From Mycobacterium marinum (GTDB lineage: Bacteria > Actinomycetota > Actinomycetes > Mycobacteriales > Mycobacteriaceae): a stretch of 64,000 bases of DNA. The notes under the pieces were generated by a model that did no database searches, was not told the DNA's origin, and saw only the letters and a program-made list of their open reading frames with translations. The DNA lies in contig NZ_CP024190.1 of the NCBI RefSeq assembly GCF_003391395.1, positions 6,324,001 to 6,388,000 on the forward strand, given 5' to 3'. Below, one piece after another: positions 1 through 8,064 of the stretch. Positions within the stretch are counted from its first letter, which is position 1; every line of letters starts with the position of its first letter. Both the position numbers and the translations under genes were made by a program.

Positions 1-476
1 TCCGCGAAATCGCATCCCATTTCAACGATCCGCCGGAGGAGCTGCTCAAGTCCTTGGAGGGCGGCGCGATCTATCAGCGCTGGCAGGAGCTGGGCGCGAT
101 GAACAGCGTGCTGGGGGCACCGACATCTCCGGAAGCGGACGGGGCCGATGGCGCGCGCTACGCCACCTTCGCCAAGGGCGCGATGTACTGGTCACCGACC
201 ACCGGTGCCCAACCAGTGACCGGCGCGATCTATGACGCGTGGGCCTCGCTGAGCTACGAACGCGGCCCGCTCGGATTGCCGACCAGCGCCGAGATACAGG
301 AGCCGCTGCGGATCACGCAGAACTTCCAGCACGGTGTGTTGAATTTCCAACGGCTCACCGGCAACGTCTCCGAGGTCGTCAACGGGATCACCACACCGCT
401 GGCGACCAAACCCCCGAGCGGGCCGATGGTGCCACCCGAGCACTTCTCGCTACCAATCCACCCGATCATTCCCTGA
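1..476 (+). CDS. LGFP-repeat cell-wall protein, C-terminal part (Rv3811-like)
   Basis: The reading frame is open at the left edge (first full codon at base 3) and ends at a TGA at 474-476, so only the C-terminal part of the gene is present. The visible protein carries LGFP-type repeats with motifs such as GAIYQRW, LGAPTS, GAIYDAW and LGLPTS, spaced about 50 residues apart. LGFP repeats occur in mycolata proteins tied to the cell wall. In M. tuberculosis the gene next to the HAD phosphatase is Rv3811, an N-acetylmuramoyl-L-alanine amidase-like protein with such repeats. The amidase domain would lie outside the window. PE_PGRS62, which separates the two genes in M. tuberculosis, is absent. Family assignment is firm; the orthology rests on position. 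Confidence 0.75.
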   Translation, partial: REIASHFNDPPEELLKSLEGGAIYQRWQELGAMNSVLGAPTSPEADGADGARYATFAKGAMYWSPTTGAQPVTGAIYDAWASLSYERGPLGLPTSAEIQEPLRITQNFQHGVLNFQRLTGNVSEVVNGITTPLATKPPSGPMVPPEHFSLPIHPIIP

Positions 477-491
477 GGCGCGGCGACGCGC

Positions 492-1319
492 TCAGAACCA
501 CCAGCGCTCGAGCACCTTGGCGACACCGTCCTCACTGTTGGGGGCGGTGACCTCGTTCGCGGCGGCCAACGCGTCGGGATGGGCATTGCCCATCGCCACA
601 CCCAAACCGGCCCGCAACAGCATCGGCACATCGTTGGGCATATCGCCGAACGCCACCACGTCCGTATCGGCAATGCCCAAGGGCGCCGCGACGTCGCGCA
701 CACCGGTGGCCTTGCTGATGCCCAGCGGCACGATTTCGACCAGCCCGTTGTTGGTCGAGTAGGTGATGTCGCCCTCGATGCCCACGTGCTTGGCCAGTTC
801 GGCCGCCATGTCCGCGCTGGCGGCACCGGCCTTGCGGATCAGCAGCTTGATCGCCGGGGCGCTGAGCAGGTTTTCGATCGACACCTCGGTGTTGTCCGGG
901 TTGAGCCAGGCGTGCTCGTAGCCGGGCGAACTGACGAACTGTGGGGTCGCCGTGTCGTGGGCTCGCTCGCCGATTCGCTCGACCGCCAACCCAGACCCGG
1001 GAATTACCCGACTGGAAACCTCCGCCAACGTGGCCAGCGCCTCAACCGAGAGGGTGTGCGCCGACACCACCCGGTCGGTCGCGGGATCGTAGATGACGGC
1101 GCCATTGGCGCACACCGCCATCGGCGCGAACCCGAGTTCTTCGACGACCGGCCGTACCCAGCGCGGCGGCCGGCCGGTGGCCAGGATGAAGGTCGCGCCA
1201 CCGGCAACCGCGGCGCGCACCGCATCACGGGTGCGCCCGGAGACGTGTTCATCATCGTTTAGCAAGGTGCCGTCGACGTCGCAGGCGATGAGCGCCGGCC
1301 GGCTCTCCGGTGTGGTCAG
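492..1319 (-). CDS. HAD-superfamily (Cof-type) phosphatase, Rv3813c-like, with probable CTG start
   Basis: This is a HAD hydrolase of the Cof type. The catalytic motif DVDGTLL lies at the extreme N terminus, and motif ILATGRPP and the C-terminal FGDMPNDVPML metal-binding motif are intact. The first ATG/GTG/TTG in frame is a TTG at 1265, which falls inside DVDGTLL and would delete the nucleophile Asp. Upstream to the next in-frame stop the only plausible initiator is CTG at 1319, which overlaps the stop of the preceding acyltransferase gene as CTGA and gives 275 residues, close to the M. tuberculosis protein (about 273). Orthologues probably start with GTG or ATG at this place. Substrates of Cof phosphatases are sugar phosphates or cofactors; the substrate here is unknown. 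Probably translationally coupled to the three acyltransferase genes upstream. Confidence 0.85.
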   Translation of the reverse strand: MTTPESRPALIACDVDGTLLNDDEHVSGRTRDAVRAAVAGGATFILATGRPPRWVRPVVEELGFAPMAVCANGAVIYDPATDRVVSAHTLSVEALATLAEVSSRVIPGSGLAVERIGERAHDTATPQFVSSPGYEHAWLNPDNTEVSIENLLSAPAIKLLIRKAGAASADMAAELAKHVGIEGDITYSTNNGLVEIVPLGISKATGVRDVAAPLGIADTDVVAFGDMPNDVPMLLRAGLGVAMGNAHPDALAAANEVTAPNSEDGVAKVLERWWF

Positions 1320-2101
1320 TGTGGTCCGCCTTTGCTGGAACTGCGTGAGGTAACGCCGTCATATCCACGCTTGCGGGCGCGTTCGGCCAACTCCGCGATG
1401 CGGAATTGGCTGGACTGCTCCGGACTTGGCGCGCCGCCACCCAGCCGCTGTGGCACCCAGAATTCCCCTTCGGGGTGAGGGTACTGCTCCTGCACCCAGT
1501 GCAGCATCGATTCCATCGCTTGCCGCAGCGTGGCGTTGAGTTCCGTCGGATCGCCCGCCGGCGGTAGCCCGGGGCCAATGGCCACACTGATCGGAACCTT
1601 GTTGCGGAACAGATTCTTGGGGTGACCCTTCGGCCAAATCCGCTGCGCGCCCCAGACGATCATCGGGACTATCGGTACCTGAGCCTCGAGCGCCATCCGG
1701 GCCGCCCCGGTCTTGAATTCCCGTAGTTCGAGGCTGCGGCTGATCGTCGCCTCGGGGTGTACCCCGACCAGTTCACCCTCACGCAGTCGTTGGACGGCGA
1801 CCCCATAGGCATTGGCGCCCTCGGCGCGGTCAACGGGAATCAGCTGGGCGTGCTTGATCACATAGTTGACCGACCTCACCTCCTGCATCTCGGCCTTGAT
1901 CATGAACCGCAGCCGACGTTTGCGTTCCTTGGCGGCAATGGAGGCGGGGACCCAGTCCACATAGCTGGTGTGGTTGAGGGCGATCAACGCGCCGCCCCGG
2001 TCGGGGATGTTCTCCAACCCGTAGTAGGTGATCTTGTTTCCGTTAGCCGCAACGATCGACGGAACAAGCACTTCCATCATTCGGAAGAATGGCTCTGCCA
2101 T
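1316..2101 (-). CDS. PlsC-type acyltransferase 3 of a tandem trio (Rv3814c-like)
   Basis: The 261-residue protein has the HX4D catalytic motif of glycerol-phosphate acyltransferases (NHTSYVD) and the HPEATISRS block that replaces the usual EGTR motif. It probably moves acyl groups from acyl-CoA or acyl-ACP to a lysophospholipid-like acceptor at the inner face of the membrane; the acceptor is unknown. Its length equals that of the M. tuberculosis orthologue. It is the last of three adjacent paralogues read leftward (from 3682, 2890 and 2101), and its stop overlaps the start of the HAD gene, so all four are likely one transcript. Family is certain; substrate is inference. Confidence 0.9.
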   Translation of the reverse strand: MAEPFFRMMEVLVPSIVAANGNKITYYGLENIPDRGGALIALNHTSYVDWVPASIAAKERKRRLRFMIKAEMQEVRSVNYVIKHAQLIPVDRAEGANAYGVAVQRLREGELVGVHPEATISRSLELREFKTGAARMALEAQVPIVPMIVWGAQRIWPKGHPKNLFRNKVPISVAIGPGLPPAGDPTELNATLRQAMESMLHWVQEQYPHPEGEFWVPQRLGGGAPSPEQSSQFRIAELAERARKRGYDGVTSRSSSKGGPH

Positions 2102-2134
2102 CCTTCGGTTCCTCCTTCTGTTCTTCAGCCGCCG

Positions 2135-2890
2135 CTACCGCGATTGATGCGGTGTCCGGCCGGCGGCCCTGGCGGCAGCCTCGTCAGCGTCCAGCCGAGC
2201 TGCCTCGGCCGGAGTCGGCGCGGTGCCGCCAAGCCGGCGCGGCACCCAGTACTCCCCTGCTGGCTGCGGGTAGCTCCGTTGCGCCTCCTGCAGCAGCGTG
2301 GTCATCGCTTGGCGCAGGGCGGCGTCGGTCTGCGCAATGTCACCGGCAGCCGGTAAACGCGGGCCAACCTGCACGACGATCGGAACCTTGGCGCGTCCGA
2401 TGTGCCTGGGCTGGCCCTTGGTCCAGATCCGCTGAGCACCCCAAACAATAACCGGCACAATCGGCACGTCTGCGTCCAGCGCCATCCGCGCGGCCCCGGT
2501 CTTGAACTCCTTGAGCTCGAAGCTCCGGCTGATCGTCGCCTCTGGGTAGACGCCGACCAGCTCCCCTTCGCGAAGGCGCTGCACCGCTAGGGCGTAGGCG
2601 CCCGCACCCGCGCCGCGATCCACCGGAATGGTCCGAGTGCGCTTGATCAGGAAGTTGACCACCTTCACTCGTTGCATTTCGGCCTTGATCATGAACCTCA
2701 TGCGACGGTGCCGCCGATTCATGGCCAGCGCGGCCGGAAGCCAGTCGACATAGCTGGTGTGATTGATCGCGATCACCGCGCCGCCCCGCTCTGGCACATT
2801 CACGACGCCGACATAGGTGATCCGGGTCCCCGTGGCCAGCACCAGCAACTTGGCCAGGATCTCGAGGGTCCGGTAGGTCGGCTCCGCCAT
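2135..2890 (-). CDS. PlsC-type acyltransferase 2 of a tandem trio (Rv3815c-like)
   Basis: This 251-residue protein has the same architecture as its neighbours: a short N-terminal hydrophobic stretch, NHTSYVDWLP with the HX4D catalytic pair, a basic RRMRFMIKAEMQ segment, and the YPEATISRS acyl-acceptor motif. It shares most motifs with the protein at 1316-2101 and is less similar to the one at 2894-3682, so the trio arose by two successive duplications. Function in phospholipid or glycolipid acylation is inferred from family only. It starts at ATG 2890, three bases from the stop of the upstream paralogue, which implies translational coupling. Confidence 0.9.
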   Translation of the reverse strand: MAEPTYRTLEILAKLLVLATGTRITYVGVVNVPERGGAVIAINHTSYVDWLPAALAMNRRHRRMRFMIKAEMQRVKVVNFLIKRTRTIPVDRGAGAGAYALAVQRLREGELVGVYPEATISRSFELKEFKTGAARMALDADVPIVPVIVWGAQRIWTKGQPRHIGRAKVPIVVQVGPRLPAAGDIAQTDAALRQAMTTLLQEAQRSYPQPAGEYWVPRRLGGTAPTPAEAARLDADEAAARAAGRTPHQSR

Positions 2891-2893
2891 GGG

Positions 2894-3682
2894 CTACTGC
2901 TCCGGCGCTCCCGCGGGATGGGCGCGTTGGGCACGGCGAGCGGCCCGCTCCGCCGCCTCCTGCGCATCCAGCCGCGCCGCCTCGGCCAGCGATGGCGCGC
3001 TGCCGCCCAGCCGGCGCGGCACCCAGAACTCGCCGGACGGATGCGGCCCGTACTGCTCCTGCGCTTGGTCGAGCAGGTGCTGCATCCGGGAGTGCAGCAG
3101 ATTGCTCAGCTCCGCGGTCGGCAGCGTGGGTTCGATCGGTTCGCCGACGACCACCACGATCGGCACTTTCGGGCGGAACAGCTTCTTCTTGTGGCCTTTG
3201 GTCCAGATCCGCTGGGCGCCCCAGACGATGTGGGGGACGATCGGCACCCCAGCTTCGAGCACCATCCGCGCGGCGCCGGACTTGAATTCTTTGATTTCGA
3301 AACTTCGGCTGATCGTTGCCTCCGGATAGACCCCGACCAGCTCACCGGCCTTGAGCAGGCGGACCGCAGCGTCATAGGACGCGGCGCCGTCGGCCCGGTC
3401 CACCGGGATGTGTCGCAGCTTGCGCATGATGGGACCGGTGATCTTCTGGTCGAAGACCTCCTGCTTGGCCATGAACCGCACCTTGCGCCCCAGCCGCTGC
3501 TGGTAGGCCGGCAACCCGCCGAAGGTGAAGTCGAGGTATCCGGTGTGGTTGATTGCGATGACCGCACCACCCTGGACGGGTATGTTCTCCACACCAGTCA
3601 CGGTGATGCGGAGCCCCTGGATTCGCCACGTCAAGCGGGCAAGCTGAATGACCGTCCCGTATACCGGTTCCACAGCAGTCAA
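2894..3682 (-). CDS. PlsC-type acyltransferase 1 of a tandem trio (Rv3816c-like)
   Basis: First gene of the acyltransferase operon. The protein has NHTGYLD (HX4D) and YPEATISRS motifs. The open frame extends to 3925 but the upstream part overlaps the divergent kinase-like gene and is not family-like. A TTG at 3682 has a GGGAG ribosome site at good distance (262 residues). A GTG at 3673 would give 259 residues, the length of the M. tuberculosis protein; both keep the whole domain. Its catalytic motif varies most from the other two (G for S, L for V, F for W), so it may use a different acceptor. It is divergent from the gene at 3746, with only 63 bp between them, so the two promoters must lie close together. 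Confidence 0.85.
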   Translation of the reverse strand: MTAVEPVYGTVIQLARLTWRIQGLRITVTGVENIPVQGGAVIAINHTGYLDFTFGGLPAYQQRLGRKVRFMAKQEVFDQKITGPIMRKLRHIPVDRADGAASYDAAVRLLKAGELVGVYPEATISRSFEIKEFKSGAARMVLEAGVPIVPHIVWGAQRIWTKGHKKKLFRPKVPIVVVVGEPIEPTLPTAELSNLLHSRMQHLLDQAQEQYGPHPSGEFWVPRRLGGSAPSLAEAARLDAQEAAERAARRAQRAHPAGAPEQ

Positions 3683-3745
3683 GCCTAGTGCTCCCGGCCG
3701 GCGGTCGGTTGAAGTGGCGAATTTGAAGTCCGAAAGAGGAGTGCT

Positions 3746-4480
3746 TTGTCCTTCCCCGCCGCACCTCCCGCGGTGCCCCCGGTTGTCCGGCGGCTTGCCG
3801 CCGGGCGCCCCGTGCAAGCCGTCTGGGCCAACGAACTGGGCGGTGTGACCTTCCGGGTGGGCCCCGGCGCCGAGTTCATCAAGGTGGCCAGAACCGGCGT
3901 CTTCGACTTCACCGCCGAGGCGCAACGCTTGCGCTGGGCGTCAGCACACCTCACCGTGCCGGCGGTGCTGGACTTCGGGGTCGAGCAAGACTGGGCGTGG
4001 CTACGCACCGCGGGGCTACCCGGCGTCTCGGCCGTGCACCCCCGCTGGGTGGCCGCACCCGATGTCGCCGTGCGGGCGATCGGTGTGGGGTTGCGCACAC
4101 TGCACGAGCGCTTGCCGGTCCGAGCGTGCCCATTCGACTGGTCTGCGCAAAGCCGGCTGGCGCGGCTGACCGCGGCGGGCCGGGCTAATGTCGGCGCCCC
4201 GCCCCCGATCGATCGGTTGGTGGTCTGCCACGGCGACGCGTGTGCACCCAACACCCTGATCGCCGAGGACGGCAACTGTTGCGGCCACGTCGACCTCGGC
4301 ACGCTGGGCGTGGCCGATCGATGGGCTGACCTGGCGGTAGCAACGTTGTCGTTGCAGTGGAACTTTCCCGGCCACGGTTGGGAGGCGAAGTTCTTCGCCG
4401 CCTACGGAGTGGCGCCGGACCCACGGCGAATCGATTACTACCGGCGGCTGTGGGGGGCCGAGGATCTCGACTCAAGCTAA
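3746..4480 (+). CDS. Aminoglycoside-phosphotransferase-like kinase (Rv3817-like)
   Basis: This 244-residue protein has the two hallmarks of the APH/choline-kinase fold: the catalytic loop HGDACAPNTL and the metal-binding segment GHVDLGTLGVADRWADLA. An N-terminal lobe with FIKVARTG could hold the nucleotide-binding lysine. Such enzymes phosphorylate small hydroxylated molecules; many mycobacterial members have no proven role in drug resistance. The start is TTG at 3746, preceded by an AGAGGAG-like ribosome site; no ATG or GTG fits the family N terminus. The neighbouring gene downstream begins 60 bp later and may be in the same transcript. Substrate unknown. Confidence 0.85.
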   Translation: MSFPAAPPAVPPVVRRLAAGRPVQAVWANELGGVTFRVGPGAEFIKVARTGVFDFTAEAQRLRWASAHLTVPAVLDFGVEQDWAWLRTAGLPGVSAVHPRWVAAPDVAVRAIGVGLRTLHERLPVRACPFDWSAQSRLARLTAAGRANVGAPPPIDRLVVCHGDACAPNTLIAEDGNCCGHVDLGTLGVADRWADLAVATLSLQWNFPGHGWEAKFFAAYGVAPDPRRIDYYRRLWGAEDLDSS

Positions 4481-4540
4481 GCTCGATGCTGCATTTGGCG
4501 CCGAACATGCGTCAGCAGTAGCTGTTGCAGGAAGGTATTT

Positions 4541-6091
4541 GTGCAGGTCACAAGCGTCGGCCACGCCGGCTTTCTGATTCAGACCCAGTCCGGCAGCATT
4601 CTGTGCGACCCCTGGGTCAACCCGGCCTACTTTGCTTCTTGGTTCCCGTTTCCGGACAACAGCGCACTGGACTGGGACGCCATCGGCGACTGCGACTACC
4701 TATATGTCTCGCATCTGCACAAGGATCACTTCGACGCCGAGAACTTGCGTTCGCACGTCAACAAAGACGCGGTGGTGCTGCTCCCGGACTTCCCCGTGCC
4801 GGATCTGCGAAATGAGCTCGAGAAGCTGGGATTTCACCGGTTCTTCGAAACCACCGACTCGGTCAAGCACCGGCTCAGCGGGCCCCGCGGCGATCTCGAC
4901 ATCATGATCATCGCGCTGCGGGCGCCGGCCGACGGTCCGATCGGTGACTCCGCGCTAGTGGTTTCCGACGGCGAGACCACCGCCTTCAATATGAATGACG
5001 CACGACCGATCGAGCTGGACATGCTGGCATCGGAGTTCGGCCACGTCGATGTGCACCTGCTGCAGTACTCCGGCGCGATCTGGTACCCGATGGTCTACGA
5101 CATGCCGGCCAGGGCCAAGGAGGCGTTCGGCACCCAGAAGCGACAGCGCGGGATGGACCGGGCGCGCCAGTACGTCGCGCAGGTGGACGCGACCTGGGTG
5201 GTGCCGTCGGCGGGGCCACCGTGTTTTCTGGACCCCGAGCTGCGCGAGCTCAACGACGACCGCAGCGATCCGGCCAACATCTTCCCCGACCAGATGGTCT
5301 TCCTGGACCAGATGCGCATCCACGGCCATGATCGCGGTTTGCTGATGATTCCCGGATCGATCGCGGATTTCACCGGATCGACCCTGAATTCGCTGAGCCA
5401 CCCGCTGCCCACCGAAGACGTCGAGGCCATCTTCACCACCGGAAAGTCCGCCTACATCGCCGATTACGCCGACCGGATGGCTCCGGTGATCGCCGCCGAA
5501 CGGGCGAGTTGGGCCCCCGCCGACGGCGAGCCGCTACTCGAGCCGTTGCGCGCACTGTTCGAGCCGATCATGTTGCAGAGCAATGAGATCTGCGACGGTA
5601 TCGGTTACCCCGTGGAACTGGTCATCGGCGCCGAAACCGTCGTACTGGACTTTCCGAAAAGGGCGGTGCGCGAGCCGATTCCCAACGAGAAGTTCCGCTA
5701 CGGGTTTGCCATAGCGCCGGAGCTGGTGCGCACGGTACTGCGCGATCAAGAACCCGACTGGGTCAACACCATCTTCTTGTCCACCCGCTTCCAGGCCTGG
5801 CGAGTGGGTGGCTACAACGAATACCTGTACACGTTCTTCAAGTGCCTCACCGACGAGCGGATCGCCTACGCCGACGGCTGGTTCGCCGAGACTCACGACG
5901 ACTCCGCTTCAATCACTCTGGACGGCTGGGAGATTCAGCGCCGCTGCCCTCACCTCAAAGCCGACCTATCGAAGTTCGGTGTGGTAGAAGACGATACGTT
6001 GACCTGCAACCTGCACGGGTGGCAGTGGCGCCTGGAGGACGGCCGCTGCCTCACCACCCGCGGTCACCAGCTGCGGAGCTCGCGGAAATGA
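4541..6091 (+). CDS. Metallo-beta-lactamase fold/Rieske protein (Rv3818-like)
   Basis: This is a two-domain protein of 516 residues, the same length as M. tuberculosis Rv3818. Residues 1-270 form a metallo-beta-lactamase fold with SHLHKDHFD near residue 65 (the HxHxDH metal site). The C terminus carries a Rieske-type [2Fe-2S] motif, with CPH near residue 472 and CNLHGWQW about 20 residues later. Fusion of a lactamase-fold hydrolase with a Rieske domain resembles enzymes of sugar and nucleotide-sugar oxidation such as the CMP-Neu5Ac hydroxylase group, but the substrate is unknown. The start is GTG 4541 with an AGGAAGG ribosome site. The stop overlaps the next gene as ATGA, so the two are coupled. 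Confidence 0.9.
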   Translation: MQVTSVGHAGFLIQTQSGSILCDPWVNPAYFASWFPFPDNSALDWDAIGDCDYLYVSHLHKDHFDAENLRSHVNKDAVVLLPDFPVPDLRNELEKLGFHRFFETTDSVKHRLSGPRGDLDIMIIALRAPADGPIGDSALVVSDGETTAFNMNDARPIELDMLASEFGHVDVHLLQYSGAIWYPMVYDMPARAKEAFGTQKRQRGMDRARQYVAQVDATWVVPSAGPPCFLDPELRELNDDRSDPANIFPDQMVFLDQMRIHGHDRGLLMIPGSIADFTGSTLNSLSHPLPTEDVEAIFTTGKSAYIADYADRMAPVIAAERASWAPADGEPLLEPLRALFEPIMLQSNEICDGIGYPVELVIGAETVVLDFPKRAVREPIPNEKFRYGFAIAPELVRTVLRDQEPDWVNTIFLSTRFQAWRVGGYNEYLYTFFKCLTDERIAYADGWFAETHDDSASITLDGWEIQRRCPHLKADLSKFGVVEDDTLTCNLHGWQWRLEDGRCLTTRGHQLRSSRK

Positions 6092-6420
6092 TGCGGTTCT
6101 ACGACGACGGCGTGGTCCAGCTCGATGGCGCCGCGCTGACGTTGCGCCGCTACCACTTCCCGTCGGGCACCGCCAAGATCATCGCGCTGGACACGATCCG
6201 CGGCTACCGTGCCGAATCGCTGGGACTGCTCACCCATCGCTTTCGCATCTGGGGCAGCTCGGATCTGCGCCGCTGGCTGCCGATGGACATGAACCGGCCG
6301 CTCAAGTCGACGTTGATCACCCTCGACATCCCCGATGCTCGTTGGCAACCGGCCTTCACCCCGGCGCGTCCAGACGATTTCATCGCGCTGCTCGACGAAC
6401 TGCTCAGCGACCGGCGCTGA
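6088..6420 (+). CDS. Small conserved protein coupled to the Rieske protein (Rv3819-like)
   Basis: This 110-residue soluble protein begins MMRFYDDGVVQLDG. ATG 6088 overlaps the stop of the Rieske gene (ATGA), which indicates translational coupling. I recognise no catalytic motif; the mix of strands and charged residues fits a small PH-like or accessory domain. Length and position match the uncharacterised M. tuberculosis gene Rv3819. It stops only five bases from the convergent oxidoreductase gene. In M. tuberculosis the nine-gene sulfolipid-1 region lies exactly at this point. Confidence 0.8.
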   Translation: MMRFYDDGVVQLDGAALTLRRYHFPSGTAKIIALDTIRGYRAESLGLLTHRFRIWGSSDLRRWLPMDMNRPLKSTLITLDIPDARWQPAFTPARPDDFIALLDELLSDRR

Positions 6421-6424
6421 CCCG

Positions 6425-8002
6425 CTAGCGGTCGGCCAGCGCCGCACGACCGGCGTTGAAACCGGGGATGAAGGTGATTCCCGGTCCGCCATGGCATCCC
6501 GCGCTGCCCAGGTAGAGCCCGGCGATCGGGATCAGTTGGCCGATGAAGCCTCTCGGCCCCGGGCGGTTCTGACCTATCTGGTCGGGGTGCAACAAGCCGT
6601 GGCAGTAGTCGCCAGCGGGCGCTCCGAACATGACGCCCATGTGCTTGGGAGTGAAGGTGGTGTGCCGGATGATGCTGCGCTCGAAGTTGGGCGCCAAGCG
6701 GGTGACCTTGTCGATCACCCGTTGCCCCATTTCGGTCTTGGCCTGTCCGTACTCATGGGAGTCTTGTTCGCCCTCGATCGGGAACCACATCGCGAACGCC
6801 GATGCGGCGTGCTTGCCCGGCGGTGCCAGGTCGGGGTCGTGCACCGACGGTACCTGCAGCACGACGGTCGGGTCGGCCGGCACGATCCCGCGGCGGCAGT
6901 CCTCCCACTGCTGCTGCACTTCCTCTGGCGTGCAGAAAATGCCGATCGAGGCCTGCATGGCCGGATCGTTGAGGGCCTCATACGGCGGCGCGAACGCCGG
7001 GGCTTCCTCGAGAGCGAAGTGCATCTGCAGGTAGCTACCGCGGTGGTCGATGTGCGCGTAGCGGTCCCGGACATCGCTGGGCAGCACCGTCGGATCGATC
7101 AGGTCGTTGATCGTGACGTCTGGGGCAATCGCGGACACCACGATCGGGGCGGCCACGATGTCGCCCGCCTCGGTGCGTACGCCACTGATCCGCGCTCCGG
7201 CCTCGGCGTTGTCGACGAGGATCTCGCTGACCTTGGTGCGCAACCGCAACTCGCCGCCGTCGCGCTCGAACAGCCGGCACAGATGTGCGGTGAGTGTGCC
7301 GATGCCACCGCTCAGCTTCTTCATCTGCACGAAGTCTCCGTCGGGGATACCCAGACCGAAGGCAAGCGCGGCGGCGCTACCCGGCGTGGCCGGTCCCCGG
7401 TAGATGGTGTTGACGGCAAGGACCGTCATCGAACCCCGTAGTGCGGCGTGCTTTTCCCGGTCCGGAAAGTACCGGTCCAGCACGTCGGTGACCGACCCGA
7501 ACAGCATGTCGTCGATGGCCGATCGCTCGAATTCGTTGGTGGCGCACGCATACATCTGGTCGAAGGTCTTGGGGAGCGTGTCGGATTCGAACCGCCCGAG
7601 CGCCCGGGTCGGCGCCTGGCTCCAGGCCAGCAGGCCCGCCATCCCGGTGACCGCATCTGCCCCGTGCACCTCGTTGAGGTGGGCGAACATCTTCATCGGG
7701 TCGGTGTACTGGACCAACGGATCGTCGCCCACGCCGCGTAGGGCTACCGACATCACTTCCAGATCCACAGTCGGCAAGGTGTCCAGGCCGAGTTCGCTGA
7801 TCACCGCGGCCGCCGTCGGGAACTGCACCGATCCGGCAATCTCGAACCGGTAGCCGTCAAACAGTTCGACGGTGGAGGCCATGCCGCCGGCGTAGAGCTT
7901 CGCGTCCAGGCAGAGGGTGCGCAGGCCCGCTCGCTGCAGCAGCACCGCGGCGGTCAGGCCGTTGTGCCCCGCGCCGATCACTATCGCGTCATACTCCGCC
8001 AT
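6425..8002 (-). CDS. Phytoene-desaturase-like FAD oxidoreductase (Rv3829c-like)
   Basis: This 525-residue protein starts MAEYDAIVIGAGHNGLTAAVLLQ, a textbook FAD-binding GxGxxG motif, and ends with the C-terminal FAD block GSAGCHGGPGITFIPGFNAG. This is the CrtI/phytoene dehydrogenase-related amine-oxidase fold. Actinobacterial members include carotenoid desaturases and uncharacterised lipid or retinoid oxidoreductases; no crtB, crtE or other carotenoid gene is nearby, so the substrate is open. The start is ATG 8002; the longer open frame to 8215 runs through the TetR gene. A 22-bp palindrome just upstream (8043-8064) matches one in front of the divergent gene, so control by the adjacent TetR protein is likely. 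Confidence 0.85.
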   Translation of the reverse strand: MAEYDAIVIGAGHNGLTAAVLLQRAGLRTLCLDAKLYAGGMASTVELFDGYRFEIAGSVQFPTAAAVISELGLDTLPTVDLEVMSVALRGVGDDPLVQYTDPMKMFAHLNEVHGADAVTGMAGLLAWSQAPTRALGRFESDTLPKTFDQMYACATNEFERSAIDDMLFGSVTDVLDRYFPDREKHAALRGSMTVLAVNTIYRGPATPGSAAALAFGLGIPDGDFVQMKKLSGGIGTLTAHLCRLFERDGGELRLRTKVSEILVDNAEAGARISGVRTEAGDIVAAPIVVSAIAPDVTINDLIDPTVLPSDVRDRYAHIDHRGSYLQMHFALEEAPAFAPPYEALNDPAMQASIGIFCTPEEVQQQWEDCRRGIVPADPTVVLQVPSVHDPDLAPPGKHAASAFAMWFPIEGEQDSHEYGQAKTEMGQRVIDKVTRLAPNFERSIIRHTTFTPKHMGVMFGAPAGDYCHGLLHPDQIGQNRPGPRGFIGQLIPIAGLYLGSAGCHGGPGITFIPGFNAGRAALADR

Positions 8003-8042
8003 GCTCTCGACCTCCCGAGTTGGAGGCTGGCACGGTCCGAAA

Positions 8043-8064
8043 GTTTTGTCAATTATGACGAAAC
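8043..8064. promoter_or_regulatory. TetR operator 1, in front of the FAD oxidoreductase
   Basis: An imperfect palindrome with left arm GTTTTGTCAAT and right arm TATGACGAAAC lies 41-62 bp upstream of ATG 8002 and overlaps the last codons of the TetR gene. It shares 17 of 22 positions with the palindrome at 8734-8755. Paired near-identical operators flanking a TetR gene are the usual autoregulation pattern of the family. Confidence 0.7.

Noticed and set aside
3683..3925. N-terminal extension of the first acyltransferase
   Set aside because: Overlaps the divergent kinase-like gene and its ribosome site; not similar to the family.
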